DNA from: Roseivirga sp. UBA6061
Lineage (GTDB): Bacteria; Bacteroidota; Bacteroidia; Cytophagales; Cyclobacteriaceae
DNA length: 22,414 nt
Direction: 5' to 3'
NCBI GenBank assembly: GCA_002427745.1
Contig: DIYF01000167.1
Span: forward strand, 2,251-24,664
Below are positions 6,971-12,802 of this stretch, in pieces (within the stretch, counting starts at the first letter, position 1; each line of letters starts with the position of its first letter). A program made the position numbers and the translations under genes. The notes beneath the pieces were generated by a model, which made no database searches, had not been told where the DNA came from, and was given only the letters and a program-made list of their open reading frames with translations.

Positions 6971-8269
6971 GTGAGAAGAATAATAGCAGGGGCACTAGGT
7001 GGATTGATGATACTGGCCTTGGCCTGTACTAAAGACGATGGTAGTATTGATATAAATACCCCTGCAGAAAACCCTCCCAACATTCTTTTAATCATTGCAG
7101 ATGACCTGGGAAAAGATGCTATCAGCGGATACTCAGAAGGCAGTATTAAACCCACAACTCCTCACATTGATGCTATTAGAAATTCCGGCTTAAGCTTCAC
7201 TAATTTTTGGGTTTACTCCACCTGCACGCCCACCCGGTCTTCTATCATTACCGGAAAATATGGGTATAGTACGGGAGTGAAAGAGGTTGGAGATATACTG
7301 GGAAATTCAGAAAACATCCTACACAATTACATTAAGTCAGAAACCAACAATAGCTACTCCACAGCCTTAGTGGGAAAATGGCATTTGGCAGGCAATGTCA
7401 ACTCCACTTTTAATCCGGAGCTTTTGGGTATGGACTATTATGCCGGTCTACTTTCCGGTGGAGGCGGTTATACCGAATGGAATTTCACCGAGGATGGCGT
7501 CACGACCACAGAAAACAGCTATATCACCGAAAAATTCGCCGATTTATCAATCGACTGGATCAATGCACAGGAAAAGCCCTGGTTTTTGTGGCTGGCTTAT
7601 ACCTCACCCCATACCCCTTTTCATGCCCCTCCTGTCGGAATGCATTCTCAGGGGAACCTGCCAGCCTATAGTGACGGAATGGATCCGATGCCCTATTACA
7701 TGGCTTCAATCGAAGCCATGGATTTTCAGATTGGCAGACTGTTAGAGAACATGTCTAGCGAAGAAAGAGAAAATACGCTGATCATCTTTATAGGCGATAA
7801 TGGAACGCCCAGACAAGTTGCCCAATCTCCCTATTCACGCAATACCGTTAAGGGAACGCTCTACCAGGGAGGAATCAATACGCCTATGTTCATATCGGGA
7901 AAGGGCGTCAATCGCGTAGGCACAGAAGATAACCTGATAAATGGCACCGATCTGTTTGCCACCATTGCCGCGATTTCAGGTGTTTCTGTTGATCAGATTC
8001 ACGACAGCCACAATTTCAGTTCCTTGTTCACAGACCATTCACAGCTCAGAGATTTTCAATATTCTGAAATGTACGATGGAACGAACGATGCCTGGACCAT
8101 TAGCAATGGACGCTACAAGCTAATCGAAAGTGCAAACAACGGCCAGGAACTCTATGATTTGATCAATGACCCTTACGAACAGAGTAATTTGTTAAATGGG
8201 GTTTTGACCACAGATGCGACAAATGCGAAAGCCCAATTGGAATCTGAGTTATCGAACATAAGACGGTAA
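6971..8269 (+). CDS. S1-type sulfatase, probable lipoprotein
   Basis: This 432-residue protein is an alkaline-phosphatase-superfamily sulfatase. It has the N-terminal metal motif 'NILLIIADDLGKD' (D44, D45), the sulfatase signature C-x-P-x-R as CTPTRSSIITG (C85, P87, R89; the Cys is converted to formylglycine in active enzymes), the 'LVGKWHLAG' motif, and 'IIFIGDNGTPRQ'. It hydrolyses sulfate esters, probably from a polysaccharide, but the substrate is not deducible. The GTG start at 6971 gives a lipoprotein signal, MRRIIAGALGGLMILALAC, with C19 as the lipidated residue, so it is likely anchored facing the periplasm or exterior. Length is normal for the family. No maturase, SusCD pair or glycosidase is nearby, so it is isolated from a utilisation locus. 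Confidence 0.92.
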   Translation: MRRIIAGALGGLMILALACTKDDGSIDINTPAENPPNILLIIADDLGKDAISGYSEGSIKPTTPHIDAIRNSGLSFTNFWVYSTCTPTRSSIITGKYGYSTGVKEVGDILGNSENILHNYIKSETNNSYSTALVGKWHLAGNVNSTFNPELLGMDYYAGLLSGGGGYTEWNFTEDGVTTTENSYITEKFADLSIDWINAQEKPWFLWLAYTSPHTPFHAPPVGMHSQGNLPAYSDGMDPMPYYMASIEAMDFQIGRLLENMSSEERENTLIIFIGDNGTPRQVAQSPYSRNTVKGTLYQGGINTPMFISGKGVNRVGTEDNLINGTDLFATIAAISGVSVDQIHDSHNFSSLFTDHSQLRDFQYSEMYDGTNDAWTISNGRYKLIESANNGQELYDLINDPYEQSNLLNGVLTTDATNAKAQLESELSNIRR

Positions 8270-8331
8270 ACAGATACCCATTATAGTCACAGATTCATAG
8301 AACCTGCGAGATATAGGACCTCTATAAATAT

Positions 8332-8373
8332 CCTCAGAGTCTTACTTCGTAATGACTCTGAGGGACTCTGAGG
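8332..8373. repeat. Repeat copy B: perfect-arm hairpin with duplicated arm
   Basis: CCTCAGAGTC (8332-8341) and GACTCTGAGG (8354-8363) form a perfect 10-bp outer stem around TTAC-TTC-GTAA with one bulged T. The right arm is repeated directly at 8364-8373. The same core occurs at 10023 and 12589. It lies 63 bases past the sulfatase stop and could end transcription, but no U-tract follows. Confidence 0.85.
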
Positions 8374-8492
8374 TGCTGTTGGTTGTAAAAAATGCTACCA
8401 GGTCACTAAGTTCCTGTCTGATAGAAATCTCTCATTCGAGTCTCAATACTGATCAGGCACGTTGCTTATTCCGGATCTTATGGGCAAATTCC
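8364..8492 (+). repeat. 129-bp direct repeat, copy 1
   Basis: This stretch is identical in length to 10088-10216 and differs from it at three positions, all transitions (T/C twice, A/G once). It contains a reading frame giving ...RHVAYSGSYGQIP, which enters the downstream Crp/Fnr gene in frame. One of the three differences turns the ATG seen at 10170 in copy 2 into ATA at 8446 here. Confidence 0.9.
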
Positions 8493-8514
8493 TGATTCAA
8501 ACGCATCGCAGGTA

Positions 8515-9111
8515 ATTAAGTCAGATATAATCGAAGCATTAAAAAAATACTGTCTCAATATTGTCGAGTTTACATCGGATGAAATAAATATACTGGACGA
8601 CTATTTCTTTGAAGTCTCTATCAAGAAAAAAGAGTTTCTTTTGAAAGATGGAGAAACCTGCAAATTCATCGGTTTTTTGACCAAAGGTTGTATTCGTCAT
8701 TTTCATATAGTTGATGGAAATGAAATCACCTGTGACATCTCTTTTGAAGGTACTTTTGTGACTGAGTTTACCAGTTTTAGCACTGGTTCGAAAGGCACAA
8801 CGGCCTTGCAGGCATTAGAGAATTCAGAATTACTCCTGATAGACAAAGAAAAATTAACTGAATTATATCAACTCAACCCAAAGTTTGAACAGTTGGGTAG
8901 AAGGATGGCGGAAAGAGCTGCCATACGCAACTCTGAGATAGTCATGTCGCTGGCTTCTGACAAACCCGAAAAAAGATACGCCAATCTCATAAAAGAAAGA
9001 CCTGAAATATTTCAGCGAGTACAGCAAAAGTACATTGCTAATATTCTTGGAATAAAGCCTGAAAGCTTGAGCAGAATTCGAAAAAGAGTCTTGACTAATC
9101 TGAAATCTTAA
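8515..9111 (+). CDS. Crp/Fnr family transcriptional regulator, start codon unclear
   Basis: The frame encodes a cyclic-nucleotide-binding-like sensor ('IKKKEFLLKDGETCKFIGFLTKGCIRHFHIVDGNEITCDISFEG', then 'ALQALENSELLLIDKEKLTELY') and a C-terminal HTH ('RVQQKYIANILGIKPESLSRIRKRV'), as in the many Bacteroidota Crp-like regulators of about 190 residues. Family similarity extends upstream of the first standard start, TTG at 8641, which would cut off the first sensor strand. The frame stays open back to 8425 but has no ATG, GTG or TTG there. I chose the ATT at 8515 because it gives a normal length (198 residues). The upstream frame is supplied by the 129-bp repeat, so the original start may have been lost. 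It may be expressed poorly or as a pseudogene. Confidence 0.75.
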   Translation: MKSDIIEALKKYCLNIVEFTSDEINILDDYFFEVSIKKKEFLLKDGETCKFIGFLTKGCIRHFHIVDGNEITCDISFEGTFVTEFTSFSTGSKGTTALQALENSELLLIDKEKLTELYQLNPKFEQLGRRMAERAAIRNSEIVMSLASDKPEKRYANLIKERPEIFQRVQQKYIANILGIKPESLSRIRKRVLTNLKS

Positions 9112-9123
9112 CTTAAGTCAACG

Positions 9124-9159
9124 TTTCAAGGGTATTGCTGTTTCTAGTTTTGTCAAAAC
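9124..9159 (+). promoter_or_regulatory. Candidate promoter of the 9166 gene with small inverted repeat
   Basis: TAGTTTTG (9145-9152) fits the Bacteroidota -7 consensus TAnnTTTG, and TTTC lies 17 bases upstream at 9124-9127 where TTTG is expected. GTTTTG-T-CAAAAC (9147-9159) is an inverted repeat overlapping the -7 box. The transcript leader would be very short. Confidence 0.35.
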
Positions 9160-9165
9160 GAAAAA

Positions 9166-9927
9166 ATGAAACACTTATTTATCCTTTTGGCAATGGCAAT
9201 AACAGTAAGTACGACTGCTCAACAGCTTGATTTAAACAAAGTACAAACTTTAGAAGCTTCTTTAGACGATGTCATGGAAATCATCGACAAGGAGTTAGTT
9301 CTGAAAAAACTGAAAGAAGTGGAGGATTCACTCTTCGCGAACCCGAATGAGCTGAACCAGGTAAGAGCAGGTCTTATCTATCACGAGGTTGCCTTAAACC
9401 TGACTTTTTTCGATAAGACAAAAAAGTTCTCCGGATATGCTCAAAAGAGCTATGATGTGTTGACTGAGTTAGTCGATAACCCAAAAACTACCCCCGAACT
9501 ATTAATCTATGCAGCATCATATCGTGCCTCCGCCATATCACTGGTCGCAGCAGAAACGAAGAAACTAAAGCTACTACAAACAGCCTTTGAGTTGTTTGAG
9601 GAAGCCATTGACCAATATGCTTCTATTTCGCCCAGGCCCGAATTTATGCGGGGCAGTGTGGCTGAGAATCTCCCCTTTTTCATGTGGAGAAAAAGAAAGT
9701 ATGCCAAAATTGATTTTGACTCAATTATCAAAAAACAAGAAGAGAACTCAAATTACGCTGACTTCAGAGTAATGAGTTTTACGTATTGGGGTTGGGCAAA
9801 AGCTCACAAAAAGAGAAAATTCAGAAATCAAGCGATTGATTATTTGAATTTAGCCATCAAAATTGACCCTGAATACAAAGCCGGCAGGAAAAAAGCCGAA
9901 GAATTGAAAAGGCAGTATTCAAAATAG
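9166..9927 (+). CDS. Secreted helical-repeat protein, TPR-like C-terminus
   Basis: This 253-residue protein begins with a clear Sec signal peptide (MKHLFILLAMAITVSTTAQ, cleavage near residue 19). The mature part is predicted to be all-helical and ends in a recognisable TPR-like unit: 'SFTYWGWAKAHKKRKFRNQAIDYLNLAIKIDPEYKAGRKKAEELKRQ' (about 205-250), with the typical 'A..YL..AI.IDP.Y' pattern. Earlier helices ('LLQTAFELFEEAIDQYASISPRPEFMRGSVAENLPFFMWR') are more divergent. It is probably periplasmic and mediates protein contacts; no enzyme motif is seen. It sits 54 bases after the Crp/Fnr gene, which might regulate it, and ends before repeat copy C. Confidence 0.75.
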   Translation: MKHLFILLAMAITVSTTAQQLDLNKVQTLEASLDDVMEIIDKELVLKKLKEVEDSLFANPNELNQVRAGLIYHEVALNLTFFDKTKKFSGYAQKSYDVLTELVDNPKTTPELLIYAASYRASAISLVAAETKKLKLLQTAFELFEEAIDQYASISPRPEFMRGSVAENLPFFMWRKRKYAKIDFDSIIKKQEENSNYADFRVMSFTYWGWAKAHKKRKFRNQAIDYLNLAIKIDPEYKAGRKKAEELKRQYSK

Positions 9928-10022
9928 CTACTTAACACATGATATATAATCCATAGCCGCTTAGAACAACCGGTTCGAAGGAGAAATCAGGGTTAAACAA
10001 GAATACTTAATAATAAGTCGAT

Positions 10023-10074
10023 CCTCAGAGTCTTACTTCGTAATGACTCTGAGGGACTCTGAGGGATTCTGAGG
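10023..10074. repeat. Repeat copy C: hairpin with three tandem 10-bp arms
   Basis: The hairpin 10023-10054 has the same 32-base sequence as copy B. Its right arm GACTCTGAGG then repeats directly at 10055-10064 and, with one change (GATTCTGAGG), at 10065-10074. The arm count differs between copies, which points to slippage or recombination. The rest of the gene-free gap 9928-10259 holds the 129-bp repeat. Confidence 0.85.
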
Positions 10075-10087
10075 GGTTGGTGAGTAA

Positions 10088-10216
10088 GACTCTGAGGTGC
10101 TGTTGGTTGCAAAAAATGCTACCAGGCCACTAAGTTCCTGTCTGATAGAAATCTCTCATTCGAGTCTCAATGCTGATCAGGCACGTTGCTTATTCCGGAT
10201 CTTATGGGCAAATTCC
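10088..10216 (+). repeat. 129-bp direct repeat, copy 2
   Basis: This matches 8364-8492 over 129 bases with three transitions. It carries an ATG at 10170 that opens a frame MLIRHVAYSGSYGQIP running in frame into the reductase gene at 10260. Similarity to the third relative at 12747-12790 continues a further 17 bases or so beyond this copy, to about 10233. Confidence 0.9.
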
Positions 10217-10259
10217 ACAGATAAACGAATTGGTGGCCGCTCAAAGAAAAATTCGGCTC

Positions 10260-10829
10260 ATGAGAAAGTTAAAACTACAAATGCAGGTTTCTCTGGATGG
10301 ATTTAGTTCAACAGGTCCGAATGATGAGCAACAATGGGTGACATGGGCCTGGGATGAAATCAAACCGTATGTCCTGGAGTTAGCAGAATCTGCCGATACT
10401 GAAATTATAGGCAGAAAGCTAGCCGTTGACTATATACCCTATTGGTTTGATACTTTGACAAAATCAGATGATCCCATGTATGAATTGTCCAAAATCAAAG
10501 CTCGTCAAAAGAAAGTCGTTTTTACCAAGACCCTTGAGAAATCCGAATGGGAGAACACAGTACTTGCCCAGGGAAATCTGGAGAACGAAGTCAGGAAATT
10601 AAAGCATGAAAGTGGTAAGGATATCATTGTGTATGGAGGCAGTTCATTTGTCTCAGCTTTGGTCAGGGAAAACCTAATAGATGAATTTCATTTATTTGTT
10701 AATCCTGTTGCCTTAGGCAAAGGTGTATCCGTTTTTAATGAATTGAACAGTTGGCAACGGCTTAAGTTACGGAGGTCAATTGCCTGTGATAGTGGCATCG
10801 CAATTCAACATTATGATCTTACAGAGTAA
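10260..10829 (+). CDS. RibD C-terminal/dihydrofolate-reductase-like protein
   Basis: This 189-residue protein belongs to the RibD_C/DHFR-like superfamily: 'MRKLKLQMQVSLDGF' at the N-terminus, 'ADTEIIGRKLAVDYIPYW', 'KKVVFTKTLEKSEWENT', and the NADPH-binding-like 'GKDIIVYGGSSFVSALVRENLIDEFHLFVNPVALGKG'. Family members reduce pteridine- or riboflavin-precursor-like substrates; stand-alone copies of this kind are of unknown substrate and usually not essential folate enzymes. I chose ATG 10260 because it begins exactly at the family N-terminus. An upstream in-frame ATG at 10170 would add 30 residues that come from the 129-bp repeat. The Crp/Fnr gene follows after 78 bases and could share the transcript. 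Confidence 0.88.
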   Translation: MRKLKLQMQVSLDGFSSTGPNDEQQWVTWAWDEIKPYVLELAESADTEIIGRKLAVDYIPYWFDTLTKSDDPMYELSKIKARQKKVVFTKTLEKSEWENTVLAQGNLENEVRKLKHESGKDIIVYGGSSFVSALVRENLIDEFHLFVNPVALGKGVSVFNELNSWQRLKLRRSIACDSGIAIQHYDLTE

Positions 10830-10907
10830 AGACGAACCGACCATAAAGTGTACAGTGCATGTTCTTTAGGATATGCCCCATACGAAGAACACTATGAACA
10901 ATCTCTG

Positions 10908-11537
10908 ATGGAACTAAGCATTGAAAGGTTGAGAAGAACCAATCTTTTTCACGAGGTGGAATTATTGGATGAAATTCTGGAAAGCGGAGAAATCACCACA
11001 TATCATGCAGGAGATACGGTTGTAAGGCAAGGTCAGTATATCAAGGTCCTTCCTCTCGTGCTGGAGGGTAGCATCCGCGTTTATCAAACCAGGGAAGGCA
11101 GAGAAATATTACTTTACTACGTGACCTCACATCAGACTTGTATGATGTCTTTGTCTGCCTGCTTTTTTAATGATCAAAGCCCATCTTATGCTGTCGCAGC
11201 TGAAAAAACTGAGGTGCTGACTATCCCTACAAGGTTTATCACCCAATGGCAAAAAAAGTATAGCTCATGGAATAACTTCGTCATCAAGACCTTCAGAGGA
11301 CGATATGATGAACTGTTAAATACTTTTGAAAGTGTAGCTTTTGATCACATTGACAAGCGCGTTTTGGAATACCTCCATTCGCGCGTAGCCACCCGGGAGG
11401 GAAATACGGTTGAAATATCTCACCAGCAGCTGGCCAATGAACTGGGCACTACCCGCGTGGTCATATCCCGCATACTCAAGCAATTCGAAATTGATGGCCA
11501 ATTGGAATTGTTGAGAGGTGTTATAAAACTCAAATAA
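10908..11537 (+). CDS. Crp/Fnr family regulator with paired cysteines
   Basis: This 209-residue protein has an N-terminal cNMP-like sensor (about 20-120; 'YHAGDTVVRQGQYIKVLPLVLEGSIRVYQTREGREILLYYV') and a C-terminal Crp HTH ('VEISHQQLANELGTTRVVISRILKQFEIDG', about 165-200). A CMMSLSAC segment places C78 and C85 in the sensor, which suggests redox or thiol sensing (inference). The Fnr-type Fe-S N-terminal cysteine cluster is absent. The ATG at 10908 fits family length; a GTG at 10848 would add 20 unusual residues. A perfect 14-bp palindrome at the right distance from the promoter of the next gene (DinB-like) suggests a direct target. It is unrelated in detail to the other Crp-like protein at 8515. 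Confidence 0.9.
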   Translation: MELSIERLRRTNLFHEVELLDEILESGEITTYHAGDTVVRQGQYIKVLPLVLEGSIRVYQTREGREILLYYVTSHQTCMMSLSACFFNDQSPSYAVAAEKTEVLTIPTRFITQWQKKYSSWNNFVIKTFRGRYDELLNTFESVAFDHIDKRVLEYLHSRVATREGNTVEISHQQLANELGTTRVVISRILKQFEIDGQLELLRGVIKLK

Positions 11538-11548
11538 TTTTCTCCTGT

Positions 11549-11593
11549 GTATCATATGATACCGTTGTAAGGGCCTTCGCCCAAATACTTTCG
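11549..11593 (+). promoter_or_regulatory. Palindromic operator and promoter of the DinB-like gene
   Basis: GTATCATATGATAC (11549-11562) is a perfect 14-bp palindrome. GTTG (11564-11567) followed after 18 bases by TACTTTCG (11586-11593) resembles the Bacteroidota -33 TTTG / -7 TAnnTTTG pair. With a start site near 11598 the palindrome is centred near -42, the class II activator position of Crp/Fnr proteins. The upstream Crp/Fnr gene ends 11 bases before it. Confidence 0.6.
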
Positions 11594-11616
11594 CATCATA
11601 ACACATATCAAATATT

Positions 11617-12120
11617 ATGATTGCGAAACAAATATTAGGAGAGCTGGAACAGGAGTTCCAGTCTACCAGAATTCTGTTAGACAGGGTACCCGAAGATCGT
11701 TTGAATTTTAAACCTCATGAAAAAGCTATGCCGCTGGGACAGCTGGCCTATCATGTGGCAGAAGTAACCGGCAGGATGCTAACGATTGGAAAAGACGGTG
11801 AAATTGAGGTGGATGTTTTGATCAAACATCCCATTCCCGACTCAAAAGAGGAAATACTGGCTTGTTTCCAGAGAAGCACTGACATAGTCAATGCGCTATT
11901 AAGCGCGGCAGACACTTCCTGGCTGGCACAAAGCTGGAAGCTAACCAAATCGGGAGCGACTATAGCCGAAATGGCTTTAAGTGCTTATGTACGAACTTTC
12001 GTGCTCAATCACTTTATTCATCATCGTGGCGAGCTGGTTGCCTATCTCAGACAGCTCAACCAGTCAATACCATCGATATATGGACCAAGTGCTGATGAAA
12101 ATCCTTTTGGTGGTCATTAA
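11617..12120 (+). CDS. DinB-like (DinB_2) four-helix protein
   Basis: This 167-residue protein matches the DinB/YfiT-like putative metalloenzyme fold: 'MPLGQLAYHVAEVTGRML' supplies the first metal-ligand His, and 'VLNHFIHHRGELVAYLRQLNQSIPSIYGPSADE' the canonical C-terminal pair (H..HHRG.L..YLR). These are four-helix bundles; some act as thiol S-transferases (bacillithiol and relatives), most are unassigned. The three-His site looks complete. It is transcribed just after the Crp/Fnr gene, with its own promoter-like and operator-like elements, and ends at a good terminator, so it may be a single-gene target of that regulator. ATG start at 11617 is the natural one. Confidence 0.88.
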   Translation: MIAKQILGELEQEFQSTRILLDRVPEDRLNFKPHEKAMPLGQLAYHVAEVTGRMLTIGKDGEIEVDVLIKHPIPDSKEEILACFQRSTDIVNALLSAADTSWLAQSWKLTKSGATIAEMALSAYVRTFVLNHFIHHRGELVAYLRQLNQSIPSIYGPSADENPFGGH

Positions 12121-12133
12121 CGCAAATTATGAT

Positions 12134-12175
12134 AAAGGGTAACTGATAGCTTCAATTACCCTTTTCTTACTTTTT
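12134..12175 (+). terminator. Intrinsic terminator after the DinB-like gene
   Basis: AAAGGGTAA (12134-12142) pairs perfectly with TTACCCTTT (12156-12164) around a 13-base loop and is followed by a T-rich run (TTCTTACTTTTT). This is the best intrinsic terminator in the window. Confidence 0.8.
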
Positions 12176-12181
12176 AAAAAG

Positions 12182-12538
12182 ATGATCAGGATACATTCAT
12201 TCATATTGACTATTTGCAGTCTGATTGGTTTTACAGGCCATTATTATCAATTCGGAATTGCCAGGCTCACCCCCTGGATTCCTGCCGGTATGGGGCTTCT
12301 TATTTATGTTTCTGATTTGTGGTTCAGACAGAAACCAGCCCTGAGAAACATCCCCATATTTATCATAGTTTGTTTTGGGGTATTGACCACCATCATGACC
12401 ATTGATTTCCTTCCTCAGGACTATCAACCTATCAGAAAGAAGATCATATTTTCAATAATGTCTGCTTCTGCCTGGACTGTATTGTTTCTTAAGTTTCGAT
12501 CTACCCGAAGAGTTCATAACAAGCAATATCATACCTGA
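12182..12538 (+). CDS. Small four-helix membrane protein, unknown function
   Basis: This 118-residue protein has four likely membrane helices, at about residues 6-24, 30-47, 57-75 and 88-104. It has a short basic C-terminus (KFRSTRRVHNKQYHT). I do not recognise a family. It starts just after the terminator of the DinB-like gene with little room for a promoter, so readthrough may drive it. It is followed, after about 50 bases, by repeat copy D. Composition and helix pattern look like a real protein, but support is only structural. Confidence 0.6.
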   Translation: MIRIHSFILTICSLIGFTGHYYQFGIARLTPWIPAGMGLLIYVSDLWFRQKPALRNIPIFIIVCFGVLTTIMTIDFLPQDYQPIRKKIIFSIMSASAWTVLFLKFRSTRRVHNKQYHT

Positions 12539-12588
12539 GCTAACTGAGCCATTTGTAAGGACAGGTGCCATAAGAAGATGCTATACCT

Positions 12589-12662
12589 CCTCAGAGTCTT
12601 ACTTCGTAATGACTCTGAGGGGTTGTCTGAGGGGTTGTCTTACTGCGTAATGACTCTGAGGG
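12589..12662. repeat. Repeat copy D: two tandem hairpins
   Basis: The first hairpin (12589-12620) is the same 32-base sequence as in copies B and C. The second (about 12627-12662) carries GTCTTACTGCGTAATGAC, as in copy A, with arms CTGAGG and CTCTGAGG. D is therefore intermediate between A (TGC loops, double) and B/C (TTC loop, single). Confidence 0.85.
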
Positions 12663-12746
12663 ATTGGTGGTTATAAGAAGCCGGGGTGAGACTGCTGAGT
12701 CAGACAGGGTCACAGTGCGACAGACCATACATACAGATAGCATTGG

Positions 12747-12790
12747 TTATTCCGGAACTTATGGGCAAATTCCACGGATAAACGAGTTAG
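12747..12790 (+). repeat. Third, diverged relative of the conserved block in the 129-bp repeat
   Basis: This 44-base block aligns with 10190-10233 with about five differences. In the shared frame it reads GYSGTYGQIPRINEL against AYSGSYGQIPQINEL in copy 2. The frame ends at a TAA at 12814-12816, inside the next gene, in a different frame from that gene. The upstream 85 bases of the 129-bp repeat are not recognisable here. Confidence 0.75.
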
Positions 12791-12802
12791 CAACAAGTAG
12801 AA

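Noticed and set aside
7395..7745. 116-codon plus-strand frame inside the sulfatase gene
   Set aside because: It is out of frame with a complete sulfatase and has no recognisable motif.
10170..10259. N-terminal extension of the DHFR-like protein from ATG 10170
   Set aside because: The 30 extra residues are encoded by the repeat and family members start at MRKLKLQMQVSLDGF, so ATG 10260 was chosen. The extension could still be translated.
10848..10907. GTG start for the second Crp/Fnr gene
   Set aside because: The 20 added residues do not match the family, which begins near MELSIERLRRTNLF.
5931..12662. CRISPR array or REP/REPIN element
   Set aside because: There are only one or two hairpins per locus without regular spacers, and the GTAG-type 5' tetranucleotide of REP sequences next to RAYT genes is missing. 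No Cas or RAYT gene is present.
5931..12790. Integron attC sites between cassettes
   Set aside because: The repeats separate unrelated genes in one orientation, but I found no RYYYAAC/GTTRRRY core pair and no integrase in the window; the hairpins are near-perfect rather than the imperfect, bulged form of attC.
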